This document shows, one piece after another, positions 8,792-16,600 of a DNA stretch of 25,912 nucleotides. Where the stretch lies: positions 1 through 25,912 of the forward strand of contig CAKQXQ010000033.1 in the NCBI GenBank assembly GCA_934292805.1, given 5' to 3'. The position numbers and the translations under genes are program-made. Below the pieces are notes generated by a model, which made no database searches, was not told the origin of the DNA, and worked only from the letters and a program-made list of their open reading frames with translations. Position 1 is the first letter of the stretch, and each line of letters begins with the position of its first letter. The DNA is from an uncultured Roseburia sp. (GTDB taxonomy: Bacteria; Bacillota; Clostridia; Lachnospirales; Lachnospiraceae).

Positions 8792-9904
8792 TTAATTTGT
8801 GGCTGCGTTAAAGTTTACCGGAAGGATGAGATAAATAAACTTTCCTTCATCATCTTTAATAAAGCAAGGTGCTTTTGGATTTACCATGTAAAGAGATACT
8901 TCTTCTTCATCAATCACACGTAATGCATCGATAAAGAATTTCGGATTAAACCCGATTAAAATATCTTTTCCCTCTTTTGTAATATCAATATCTTCATTCA
9001 TGGAACCGATAAAAGAATTAATCTTTAATTCCATATTGCCATCTGTGATATTCATGATGATCGGCTTTTTATCTCCTTCTTTTACAAGAAGCGTTGCGCG
9101 GTCAATACAGTCTAAAAGCTCACGCTTATTAATCTTAACTTTTGTATCATACGCAGAAGAAAGCATCTGCTCAATTTTAAAATATTCACCTTCGATCAGT
9201 CTTGAAACAACGGTTGTATTATCAAATTCGAAAACAATATGATTCTCAGATAAATAAATATTTACCTCATCTTCTGTACTTCCAGGTAAGATTTTACTTA
9301 CTTCCTGAAGAGTCTTTCCAGGAACTACAACTTTTTTATGATCATAATTATTCTTTAATTCTATATTACGGATAGAGATACGATGTCCGTCAAGAGAAAC
9401 AACTTTTAACTGATTTTCATTGATCTCGAAAAGTTCTCCTGTCATTAATTTATTATTATCATTATCAGCGATAGAGAAAATTGTCTGACGGATCACTTCC
9501 TTCAAAGTAAACTGGGAAACAGAGATACACTCATCCCTTTCGATATATGGAATATAGGAAAAGTCATCTCCTGATTTACCAACAATATTGAATTTTGCTT
9601 TTTCACAGGTGATCGTAGTCTTAAAATTAGAATCTGTTTCTATTGTTACGTCACTATCCGGTAATTTACGTACGATTTCTGAGAAAATCTTTGCATCTAA
9701 TGCAATAATTCCTCTTTCTGCAATCTCACCTTCGATTTTTGTTTCAATACCAAGTTCCATATCATTTGCTGTCAATTTAATTTCACCTGCAGATGCATCA
9801 ATTAGGATACATTCAAGAATAGCCATTGTGGTTCTTGTTGGAACAGCCTTTGATACAATATTAACTCCATGGAGTAAATTTGCTTTGGAACATATTAATT
9901 TCAT
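8792..9904 (-). CDS. dnaN: DNA polymerase III sliding clamp (beta subunit)
   Basis: DnaN forms the ring-shaped dimer that tethers DNA polymerase III to DNA and serves as a docking platform for many replication and repair proteins. The 370-aa product begins MKLICSKANLLHGVNIVSKA, continues PTRTTMAILECILI, and shows the three repeated clamp domains in length and pattern (LDAKIFSEIVRKLPD, VVPGKTLQEVSKILPG). The C-terminus ends YLILPVNFNAATN. Start choice: a reading frame extends 12 codons upstream, but the family N-terminus begins at the ATG 9902-9904, which has AAGGAG 11 bases upstream. It lies 13 bases before yaaA and is separated from dnaA by the second half of the origin. Confidence 0.97.
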   Translation of the reverse strand: MKLICSKANLLHGVNIVSKAVPTRTTMAILECILIDASAGEIKLTANDMELGIETKIEGEIAERGIIALDAKIFSEIVRKLPDSDVTIETDSNFKTTITCEKAKFNIVGKSGDDFSYIPYIERDECISVSQFTLKEVIRQTIFSIADNDNNKLMTGELFEINENQLKVVSLDGHRISIRNIELKNNYDHKKVVVPGKTLQEVSKILPGSTEDEVNIYLSENHIVFEFDNTTVVSRLIEGEYFKIEQMLSSAYDTKVKINKRELLDCIDRATLLVKEGDKKPIIMNITDGNMELKINSFIGSMNEDIDITKEGKDILIGFNPKFFIDALRVIDEEEVSLYMVNPKAPCFIKDDEGKFIYLILPVNFNAATN

Positions 9905-10239
9905 AATGTGAATAACTCCTTCCTGTCTGGCGAAAGCCAATATAAATATAAATATAAAAAGATATTAAAAGTAATAGTCTTAGAGGGTGTTAATAAGTGA
10001 ATAACCTCTGTAGCACTGATAAATCAAGGCTTTTTGGAAAAAATAAAGCTGTATAACTATGTGAAAAGATTGAGGATTAACCTTGGATAAAATGTGAATT
10101 AAAATCTTAAACCGGTTTTTGAAGAAGATCCTAATTTTCATTTTTAAGAGGTTATCCAAAACTTTAAACATAAAATGAACAACATTTACACAGGTTATCC
10201 ACAAAAATTTGTTAATAACTCGAAAAAAAGTTGATAACT
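9905..10239. other. oriC: oriC, dnaA-dnaN half
   Basis: This 335-bp gap has no supportable gene. It holds a consensus DnaA box TTATCCACA (10195-10203) and near-consensus boxes TTATCCAAA (10152-10160), TTATCCAAG (minus, 10090-10082) and TTATTCACT (minus, 10004-9996). Next to dnaN is a strongly AT-rich tract built on repeated AATATA units (about 9940-9965), a candidate unwinding element. Between that tract and the nearest box is a run with TAA, TAG and TAG triplets (9972-9983) and a short G-rich stretch, AGGGTG, resembling the DnaA-trio layout. Together with the cluster on the other side of dnaA this suggests a bipartite origin. It must also contain the dnaN leader. Confidence 0.7.
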
Positions 10240-11595
10240 TTAGTTCGGATTAATTTTCTTCTTGATAGTTTCAATCAGATTGCGTGTCTGCTCATTGGAA
10301 TCGTAGTCATCAGCAATCTTTTTGATACCATGGATGATCGTAGAATGATCCCTTCCTCCAAGAAGAGAACCGATGGAATCCAAAGGAATGTCTGTCATTG
10401 TTTTGCAAAGATACATTGCAATCTGTCTTGGTCTTGCAATTTCATTGCTGCGGTTTTTGGAGATCATCTGATCCAGAGAAATATTAAAGTGTTCGGATAC
10501 AACTTCAATGATCAGCTGAGGTGTGATCTCTCTTGGTTTGTCAGGAGTAATAATATTCTGAAGTTCTTTTTTGGCAATTTCCATTGTGATATCTGTTTTT
10601 TCAAGATTGGAGTAAGCAAGCAGTTTATTCAGTGCTCCCTCCAGTTCACGGATATTGGATTTAATATTATTGGCAATATAATTTAAAATATCATCACTCA
10701 GTGACATATTGTCAGATTCAACTTTGCGTCTTAAGATCGCCATTCGCGTTTCATAATCAGGCGTACCGATATCTGCCATAAGTCCCCATTCAAAACGGGA
10801 ACGGATTCGTTCTTCTAAAGTTTCCATCTCCTTTGGAGGTTTATCAGATGTCAGGATAATCTGTTTGCCTGCAGAGTGGAGAGCATTAAAGGTATGGAAG
10901 AACTCTTCCTGTGTACTTTCTTTTCCTATGATGAACTGAACGTCATCGACCATAAGAACATCGATCGTTCTGTACTTTTCACGGAACTTATTCATTGCAG
11001 AAGCATTACCACTTCGGATAGATTCGATAACTTCGTTAGTGAATTCCTCGGAAGTTACATATAATACCTTGGCATCCGGGTTCTGCTCTAAAATAAAATG
11101 GCCGATCGAATGCATAAGATGTGTTTTGCCAAGTCCCGGTCCTCCATAAATATAAAGAGGATTGTATGCTTCCCCCGGTGATTCGGCTACGGCAAGGGAT
11201 GCGGATTGAGCAAAACGGTTGTTGCTGCCGACGACGAAGGTATCAAATGTATAATTTGGATTTAAATTGGAACGTTTTGAAACTTCCGGCTGCATCTTCT
11301 TAGGAGTGCTGTTTCCTGATGTACGGATACTCTTTGCCTGTTCAGGTAAAATAAATTGTATTTCATATTCAGTTCCTATGATCTCTGCAATCGCTACGCG
11401 AAGCGGGAGATAATATTTTTTTGAAATATAACTTAAAGTCATCTGTTCTGATGGAACAAGTATATATAAGGTATTACCGTCTATGCCGTAAACTTCAAGA
11501 GGTTTGATCCACGTATCAAAGGAGATATCACTGATCTCGTGCTCTTTTTTTACTGTCTGTAGTATTTCGTCCCATTTTTCCAAAATTTTATCCAT
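10240..11595 (-). CDS. dnaA: Chromosomal replication initiator protein DnaA
   Basis: DnaA (451 aa) binds DnaA boxes, oligomerises with ATP and opens oriC. Numbering from the start used here: domain I about 1-80, a short linker, AAA+ domain with Walker A GGPGLGKT (151-158) and Walker B VLMVDD (213-218), an arginine-finger region TLEERIRSRFEWGL (259-272), and the DNA-binding helix-turn-helix domain with GGRDHSTIIHG (413-423). Start choice: TTG at 11601 is in frame but only 1 base from the GGAG ribosome binding site; the ATG at 11593-11595 is 7 bases away and is preferred. The gene is flanked on both sides by DnaA-box clusters, so it may be autoregulated. Confidence 0.98.
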   Translation of the reverse strand: MDKILEKWDEILQTVKKEHEISDISFDTWIKPLEVYGIDGNTLYILVPSEQMTLSYISKKYYLPLRVAIAEIIGTEYEIQFILPEQAKSIRTSGNSTPKKMQPEVSKRSNLNPNYTFDTFVVGSNNRFAQSASLAVAESPGEAYNPLYIYGGPGLGKTHLMHSIGHFILEQNPDAKVLYVTSEEFTNEVIESIRSGNASAMNKFREKYRTIDVLMVDDVQFIIGKESTQEEFFHTFNALHSAGKQIILTSDKPPKEMETLEERIRSRFEWGLMADIGTPDYETRMAILRRKVESDNMSLSDDILNYIANNIKSNIRELEGALNKLLAYSNLEKTDITMEIAKKELQNIITPDKPREITPQLIIEVVSEHFNISLDQMISKNRSNEIARPRQIAMYLCKTMTDIPLDSIGSLLGGRDHSTIIHGIKKIADDYDSNEQTRNLIETIKKKINPN

Positions 11596-11678
11596 TTTCA
11601 AACTCCGTTTATTTAAACATTAAAATAATTGTAGATAGAAAGACCTTCTCTCACTAACTAAAAAAACCTATATATGCT

Positions 11679-11707
11679 ATCCTACACTATTTTAAAGGAA
11701 TTATCAA
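11679..11707 (-). promoter_or_regulatory. Candidate dnaA promoter
   Basis: On the minus strand, TTGATA (11707-11702) and TAGGAT (11684-11679) are 17 bases apart. The start would fall near 11672, giving a leader of about 75 bases before the dnaA ATG. The DnaA-box cluster begins about 100 bases upstream of the -35. Prediction only. Confidence 0.55.
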
Positions 11708-12239
11708 CGTTAAATTGTGGATGGGGTGGGGATAGGGTGTGGACGAAAAAAGCCCTATATGGGCGTTTAAACACTTGATGTGAACAGAATGTGAATATGT
11801 CAAACGAGTCTTGTGAATAATATAAAAAAGTTATAGACCTTGAAAAATAAGGGTTTCAGTAACTTATTCACATGTTATAAAGATATTATCAAGAATTTGT
11901 CCACAAGTTATCCACAAATTGGGGATAACTTATGTAAACCCTTTGTTTATGCGGCTTTTTGTGGAAAAAATTATAAAAGGTGTTGTGAATAAGTGGCACA
12001 AGATATGGGAAAAAAAGTGTTTCTTCCTTATATATATAGTGGTGAATAAAATAAGTGGATAAAAATATACAAAAAATTGTGGTACAAACCCTTATTTTAT
12101 AAGATTTTGCTTGACTTTATGCGATTATTTTGATATAAATAAAAATGATGTTTTGTAGCTATCAATTACTAGTAGTTACGTTAATAACCGATTATGGTAG
12201 AATATAATTGTTCTATATTGTAGAGGAGGTGTATGCACA
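11700..12239. other. oriC: oriC, dnaA-rpmH half (DnaA-box cluster)
   Basis: This is the gene-free gap between the divergent dnaA and rpmH genes, AT-rich with many DnaA-box-like 9-mers. Exact: TTATCCACA 11908-11916. Near-consensus: TTATTCACA at 11864-11872 and, on the minus strand, at 11820-11812 and 11992-11984; TTGTCCACA 11897-11905; TTATCCCCA (minus, 11928-11920); TTATTCACC (minus, 12049-12041); TTATCCACT (minus, 12062-12054). A G-rich segment with GTGGATGGGGTGGGGATAGGGTGTGGACG-like composition lies at 11716-11744. Gene orientation switches here, which supports the replication start. Promoters for dnaA and rpmH lie at its two edges. Confidence 0.85.
12111..12139 (+). promoter_or_regulatory. 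Candidate rpmH-operon promoter
   Basis: TTGACT (12111-12116) and TATAAA (12134-12139) are separated by 17 bases, close to sigma-A consensus. The leader to the rpmH start would be about 95 bases. A second possible -10, TATAAT at 12203-12208 with weak -35 TTAATA (12181-12186), lies closer to the gene. Confidence 0.6.
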
Positions 12240-12374
12240 ATGAAGATGACATTCCAACCTAAGAAAAGACAGAGAGCGAAAGTTCACGGATTCAGAAGCA
12301 GAATGAGCACAGCAGGCGGAAGAAAAGTATTGGCTGCTAGAAGATTAAAAGGTAGAAAAAAATTATCAGCATAG
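12240..12374 (+). CDS. rpmH: 50S ribosomal protein L34
   Basis: This is a 44-aa highly basic protein starting MKMTFQPKKRQRAKVHGFRS and ending GRKVLAARRLKGRKKLSA, an unmistakable L34. It is part of the large ribosomal subunit and the conserved first gene of the rpmH-rnpA-yidD-yidC-jag cluster next to oriC. The start ATG (12240-12242) follows GAGGAGGT. The stop TAG is directly joined to a short hairpin with a U-rich tail. Confidence 0.98.
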   Translation: MKMTFQPKKRQRAKVHGFRSRMSTAGGRKVLAARRLKGRKKLSA

Positions 12375-12403
12375 GCCACATATTTGTGGTCTTTTCTTCT
12401 TTT
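12374..12403 (+). terminator. Attenuator-like terminator after rpmH
   Basis: The 7-bp stem GGCCACA / TGTGGTC (12374-12380 with 12385-12391, one G-U pair) and TATT loop are followed by TTTTCTTCTTTT. The stem starts at the last base of the rpmH stop. It probably ends part of the transcripts, so that L34 is made in excess over the downstream rnpA. Confidence 0.65.
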
Positions 12404-12433
12404 ATGATTATTTTTTAGAGAAAAGGATATTAA

Positions 12434-12769
12434 ATGAAATATTCAGAATCATTGAAGAAAAACAGAGATTTTCAGAATGTATATAAAAAAGGAAGATCTT
12501 ATGCGAATAAGTACCTGGTTATGTATGTTCTGAAAAATGATACAGACAGAAACCGTATAGGAATATCGGTAAGTAAAAAAGTAGGAAATAGTGTTATAAG
12601 ACATCATGTAACAAGATTGATCAGAGAAAGTTACAGACTACACGAAGACATGTTTAATAGTGGTTTAGACATTGTAGTCATCGCAAGAAATACAGCAAAA
12701 GATATTTCATATCATGAAGTGGAAAGTGCTTTGTTACATCTTGGAGGTCTTCATAAAATTTTGAAGTAA
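12434..12769 (+). CDS. rnpA: Ribonuclease P protein component
   Basis: RnpA (111 aa) is the small basic protein that assists the RNase P RNA in cutting 5' leaders from pre-tRNAs. The fold is recognisable: LKKNRDFQNVYKKGRSYANK (7-26), RNRIGISVSKKVGNSV (39-54), RLIRESYRLHE (61-71) and LDIVVIARNTAKD (78-90). In the usually conserved 'RNR' helix, where most homologs read RNRxKRxxRE, this protein reads RHHVTRLIRE (56-65). The start ATG follows AAAAGGA. It lies between rpmH and yidD in the conserved order. Confidence 0.95.
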   Translation: MKYSESLKKNRDFQNVYKKGRSYANKYLVMYVLKNDTDRNRIGISVSKKVGNSVIRHHVTRLIRESYRLHEDMFNSGLDIVVIARNTAKDISYHEVESALLHLGGLHKILK

Positions 12770-12797
12770 AGATTTTAGAAAAGAAGATGGAATCATT

Positions 12798-13007
12798 TTG
12801 AAAAAAATATTGATTGCTTTGATTAAATTTTATAGAAAGTATATTTCTCCGATGAAAACAACAAAATGTCCATACTACCCGACCTGTTCCACCTATGGGT
12901 TAGAGGCTGTCGAAAAGTATGGAGCTGTCAAAGGTGGGGCGTTAGCGCTTTGGAGAATTATAAGATGTAATCCTTTTTCAAAAGGCGGATATGATCCCGT
13001 TCCATAA
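12798..13007 (+). CDS. yidD: Membrane protein insertion efficiency factor YidD
   Basis: This is a 69-aa protein with the full YidD pattern: FYRKYISP (11-18), KCPYYPTCSTYGLEAVEKYG (23-42), GGALALWRIIRCNPFSKGGYDPVP (46-69). YidD is a small peripheral membrane protein thought to assist YidC-dependent insertion; its three Cys are at 24, 31 and 57. The start is TTG (12798-12800): the only nearby ATG, 11 bases upstream, runs into a stop, and an ATG start inside would lose the conserved N-terminus. The ribosome binding site is weak. yidC starts 15 bases after the stop. Confidence 0.93.
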   Translation: MKKILIALIKFYRKYISPMKTTKCPYYPTCSTYGLEAVEKYGAVKGGALALWRIIRCNPFSKGGYDPVP

Positions 13008-13022
13008 TTGGAGGTATTTTCA

Positions 13023-14306
13023 GTGTCAGAGATGTTATTAACAGCATACAATGGTGCAATCTTAGGACCGATTGCAAAATTTCTTGGCTGGATAATGAAT
13101 GGAATGTACATTTTAATGGAGAAAGTTGGAATCTCTAATGTAGGTCTTTCCATTATCTTATTTACAATTGTAATTTATGCGTTATTGTTCCCATTGACTT
13201 ACAAACAGCAGAAGTTCTCGAAATTATCCCAGAAGATGAACCCGGAACTTCAGGCAATCCAGAAGAAGTATAAGGATAAGAAAGATCCTACTTCTATGCA
13301 GAATTATCAGACAGAGACACAGCTTGTATATGAGAAATATGGTGTTTCTCCAACAGGAAGCTGCGTGCAGATGTTAATTCAGATGCCATTACTGTTAGCA
13401 TTATATCGTGTATTCATGAATGTTCCTGCTTATATCAGCAGTGTAAAAGATGTGTATTCAGGTCTGGTATCAGATATCATGGCAACATCCGGATATCAGG
13501 ATACTATGACACAGCTTGTAACAGATCTTAATATGAGAACTGTACAGGTTGATTTTACAGCAACCGATGCAACAACATTACAGAACTATATTGTAGATGT
13601 TCTCTACAAGATCAGTTCTACAGGATGGGATACTTTAAGAGATGCGTTCCCTTCACTGACAGACTCTATTAATTCAACCTATGAGGTTGTTTCCCATGTA
13701 AATAATTTCATCGGACTTAATATTTCTGATACACCAATGCAGATCATTAAGACTGGTTTTTCAAGCGGTGCTTATCTGATGGCTATTATTGCATTATTGA
13801 TCCCAGTTATTTCTTATTTGACACAGGTACTTAATATCAAATTGATGCCAACAGCTGCAGGCGGCGGAGATAATGACCAGATGGCTCAGCAGATGAAGAT
13901 GATGAACCGTACAATGCCGTTATTCTCACTCATCATGTGTTTTACTGTTCCGGTAGGTCTTGGTATTTACTGGATCGCAAGTGCGGTTGTAAGAAGTATC
14001 CAGCAGTTCTTCTTAAACAAACACTTTGATAAGATTAACCTTGAAGATATTATTGCAAAGAATCAGGAAAAAGCTAAGAAGAAACGTGAGAAGATGGGAC
14101 TTTCTGAAAATCAGATTTCCAATGCGGCACGTATGAATACAAGACAGGTAACAGCAAACCAGAAGAGTTCTGTGAAGACAACAGCTGAGAAAGAATTAGA
14201 ACTTGAGAAGGCAAATGCAGTGAAAGCAAATGCAAAACCTGGAAGTATGGCTGCGAAAGCAAATATGGTTCGCGAATTCAATGAAAGAAATAATAAGAAA
14301 AACTAA
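13023..14306 (+). CDS. yidC: Membrane protein insertase YidC (Oxa1 family)
   Basis: This 427-aa insertase places membrane proteins into the cytoplasmic membrane, alone or with SecYEG. Hydrophobic segments fit the Gram-positive five-helix core: VGLSIILFTIVIYALLFPL, GSCVQMLIQMPLLLALYRVF, a long extracytoplasmic loop of about 120 residues, LMAIIALLIPVISYL, and PLFSLIMCFTVPVGLGIYW. A basic, Lys/Asn/Ala-rich C-terminal tail (about 80 residues) suits ribosome contact. No lipobox cysteine is seen at the N-terminus. The position of the conserved groove arginine in helix 1 (R73 in B. subtilis SpoIIIJ) appears to be Tyr. Start choice: GTG at 13023-13025 lies 8 bases after GGAGG; the in-frame TTG at 13008 would put the ribosome binding site inside the gene. 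Confidence 0.95.
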   Translation: MSEMLLTAYNGAILGPIAKFLGWIMNGMYILMEKVGISNVGLSIILFTIVIYALLFPLTYKQQKFSKLSQKMNPELQAIQKKYKDKKDPTSMQNYQTETQLVYEKYGVSPTGSCVQMLIQMPLLLALYRVFMNVPAYISSVKDVYSGLVSDIMATSGYQDTMTQLVTDLNMRTVQVDFTATDATTLQNYIVDVLYKISSTGWDTLRDAFPSLTDSINSTYEVVSHVNNFIGLNISDTPMQIIKTGFSSGAYLMAIIALLIPVISYLTQVLNIKLMPTAAGGGDNDQMAQQMKMMNRTMPLFSLIMCFTVPVGLGIYWIASAVVRSIQQFFLNKHFDKINLEDIIAKNQEKAKKKREKMGLSENQISNAARMNTRQVTANQKSSVKTTAEKELELEKANAVKANAKPGSMAAKANMVREFNERNNKKN

Positions 14307-14368
14307 CAGATTCTATCTTTTAATAGAAGTCTCATATCGGAGACAATGTAAATGTGGAGGTTATTGTT

Positions 14369-15001
14369 ATGGAGTATATTGAAGTATCAGCAAAGACAGT
14401 GGACGATGCGATAACAGAAGCTCTTGTTAAACTTGGAACTACCAGTGATCAGATCGAATATGAAGTTGTAGATAAAGGAAGTGCAGGATTTTTAGGAATT
14501 GCCAGAAGAGATGCAGTGATCAAAGTGCGCAAGAAATATTCTGTAGAAGGCAACATTACAGAATTTCTTCAGAAAATATTTGCTGCAATGGATCTTGAAG
14601 TTGAGATCCTCATCAAAAAAGAGGATGACAGCAACACTTATAATGTGGAATTAAAAGGAAATGATATGGGTGTTCTTATCGGTAAGAGAGGACAGACATT
14701 AGATTCTTTACAGTATCTTGCAAATCTTGCAGTGAATAAAAACTCTGAAGAGTATATTAAGGTTAAAATTGATACCGAAGATTATCGTAAGAGAAGAAAA
14801 GAGACTCTTGAAAATCTTGCAAAGAACATTGCTTATAAAGTTAAGAGAACAAAACGTTCCGTATCTTTAGAGCCAATGAATCCTTTTGAAAGAAGAGTGA
14901 TCCATTCTGCACTGCAGAATGACAAGTTTGTAACAACACACAGCGAAGGTGAAGAACCATACAGACATGTTGTTGTTACTTTAAAGAGAGAAAGAAATTA
15001 A
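14369..15001 (+). CDS. jag: RNA-binding protein Jag/KhpB
   Basis: This 210-aa protein has three domains in the standard order: Jag_N (about 1-52, with GSAGFLGIARRDAVIKV), a KH domain (about 75-135) with the GKRG loop at 105-108, and an R3H domain (about 147-208) ending EGEEPYRHVVVTLKRE. KhpB binds RNA, usually with KhpA, and is linked to cell-envelope and division control in Firmicutes. Start choice: ATG at 14369-14371, 8 bases after GGAGG; the upstream in-frame GTG (14354) overlaps the ribosome binding site. It is the last gene of the rpmH cluster, before a long hairpin. Confidence 0.94.
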   Translation: MEYIEVSAKTVDDAITEALVKLGTTSDQIEYEVVDKGSAGFLGIARRDAVIKVRKKYSVEGNITEFLQKIFAAMDLEVEILIKKEDDSNTYNVELKGNDMGVLIGKRGQTLDSLQYLANLAVNKNSEEYIKVKIDTEDYRKRRKETLENLAKNIAYKVKRTKRSVSLEPMNPFERRVIHSALQNDKFVTTHSEGEEPYRHVVVTLKRERN

Positions 15002-15025
15002 TATCATTTTATAGTGATCAGGTAG

Positions 15026-15100
15026 AAGCTGCACGTTACAAAGCTTTACCGGAAAACGTCCACAACTGGATTCCGGCAGAGGTTTGCAGCGTGCAGTTTT
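15026..15100 (+). terminator. Long imperfect hairpin between jag and mnmE
   Basis: CTGCACG (15029-15035) pairs with CGTGCAG (15090-15096). Inward, CAAA pairs with TTTG and CCGGAA with TTCCGG, giving a stem of more than 20 pairs with few mismatches around a ~16-nt loop. The outer end is A-rich on the left and TTTT on the right. It probably ends the rpmH-jag transcript. It is longer than a simple terminator needs, so a structured RNA is possible. Confidence 0.6.
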
Positions 15101-15159
15101 GCCAATTTAAAAACATTTAAAAAATATAATATTTCAAAGATTAAGAAAGGGTATCATAT

Positions 15160-16533
15160 ATGAAGACGGATACAATTGCCGCGATTGCAACCGCAATGTC
15201 AAGCTCCGGAATCGGAATTGTGAGAATCAGTGGAGATGAGGCAGTAACGATCGCAGATAAGATTTTTACGTTGAAAAATCATAAAAAATTATCAGAGATG
15301 CCATCACATACGATTCATTATGGACATATCCATGATGGAGAAGAGGTAATTGATGAAGTTATGGTTCTGCTCATGCGTGGACCAAGAAGTTATACAAGAG
15401 AAGATACCGTTGAGATAGACTGCCATGGCGGAGTATACGTCATGAAAAGAATATTAGAAACCGTGATTAAATATGGTGCACGTCCGGGAGAACCGGGAGA
15501 ATTTACAAAACGTGCATTTTTGAATGGAAGGATTGATCTTTCACAGGCGGAATCAGTAATTGATGTGATCAATTCAAAGAATGAATTTGCGTTGAAAAGT
15601 TCACTGAGCCAGCTTTCAGGCTCGGTTTCAGAAAAAATAAAAGAAATCAGACAGACCATTTTGCATGAAATTGCATTTATAGAAAGTGCTTTGGATGATC
15701 CGGAACATATCAGTCTGGAAGGATATCCGGAGCAGCTGTCAAAACTTACATCTGATGTTATAAAGAAAATAGACAGGCTGCTTGCCAACAGTGATAATGG
15801 CAAGATGTTAAAAGAAGGAATTTCAACCGTTATTGTTGGAAAACCGAATGCCGGAAAATCTTCTCTTCTTAATACATTGATCGGAGAAGAAAAGGCAATT
15901 GTTACCGATATTGCAGGAACGACAAGAGATGTGCTGGAAGAACAGCTTAATCTGAATGGAATACTATTAAATATTATTGATACGGCAGGTATCCGTGATA
16001 CGGAAGATGTTGTCGAGAAAATCGGCGTTGAACGTGCAAAGAAATATTTAAATGATGCAGATCTTGTTATTTATGTAGTGGACAGTTCCACCGGTCTTGA
16101 TGAAAATGATTATGAGATTATGGAATTGCTGCAGGATCGACATGCAATTGTTTTAATGAATAAATCAGATCTGACTCCGGTTACTACAGCAGATGATATC
16201 AGAAAGCATCTTGATAAAAAAATGATCGCAATTTCTGCGAAGGAGCAGACAGGAATTGAAGAACTGGAGGAAACTATTAAAGAAATGTTTTTCTCCGGAG
16301 AAGTTAGTTTTAACGACGAAGTATATATTACCAACATCAGACATAAAACATGTTTGCAGGAAGCACTGAAAAGTTTACAGCTTGTATTACAGAGCATTGA
16401 GGATGAGATGCCGGAAGATTTTTATTCGATTGATCTTATGAATGCTTATGAAGAGCTTGGAACAATCATTGGTGAGTCAGTAGAAGATGATCTTGTAAAT
16501 GAGATATTCAGTAAATTCTGTATGGGAAAATAA
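15160..16533 (+). CDS. mnmE: tRNA modification GTPase MnmE (TrmE)
   Basis: MnmE (457 aa) works with MnmG to add the aminomethyl-type group at uridine 34 of certain tRNAs. The N-terminal folate-binding domain begins DTIAAIATAMSSSGIGIVRI. The G domain has G1 GKPNAGKSS (227-235), GTTRD (253-257), G3 DTAG (274-277) and G4 NKSD (334-337). The C-terminus ends FCMGK, the conserved CxGK tail with the functional Cys454. The start ATG follows AAAGGG. mnmG follows after 67 bases, so the two are probably co-transcribed. A possible -10 TATAAT (15125-15130) lies upstream but has no clear -35. Confidence 0.98.
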   Translation: MKTDTIAAIATAMSSSGIGIVRISGDEAVTIADKIFTLKNHKKLSEMPSHTIHYGHIHDGEEVIDEVMVLLMRGPRSYTREDTVEIDCHGGVYVMKRILETVIKYGARPGEPGEFTKRAFLNGRIDLSQAESVIDVINSKNEFALKSSLSQLSGSVSEKIKEIRQTILHEIAFIESALDDPEHISLEGYPEQLSKLTSDVIKKIDRLLANSDNGKMLKEGISTVIVGKPNAGKSSLLNTLIGEEKAIVTDIAGTTRDVLEEQLNLNGILLNIIDTAGIRDTEDVVEKIGVERAKKYLNDADLVIYVVDSSTGLDENDYEIMELLQDRHAIVLMNKSDLTPVTTADDIRKHLDKKMIAISAKEQTGIEELEETIKEMFFSGEVSFNDEVYITNIRHKTCLQEALKSLQLVLQSIEDEMPEDFYSIDLMNAYEELGTIIGESVEDDLVNEIFSKFCMGK

Positions 16534-16600
16534 ATTATGTAAACCAAATATCGTTTTGAGATGATATTTGTAAAGTACAGATAAATATGAGGATTAAATA

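Noticed and set aside
9980..10204. 74-codon minus-strand frame in the dnaA-dnaN gap
   Set aside because: It spans the DnaA boxes, has biased low-complexity composition and no ribosome binding site; explained by AT-rich origin DNA.
11752..11764. GCCC-TATAT-GGGC hairpin in the origin as a terminator
   Set aside because: The stem is only four pairs, the tail is short and no gene ends there.
12893..13153. Longer antisense frames within core genes (for example over yidD/yidC, mnmE, gyrA)
   Set aside because: All lie inside well-identified genes on the other strand and lack ribosome binding sites.
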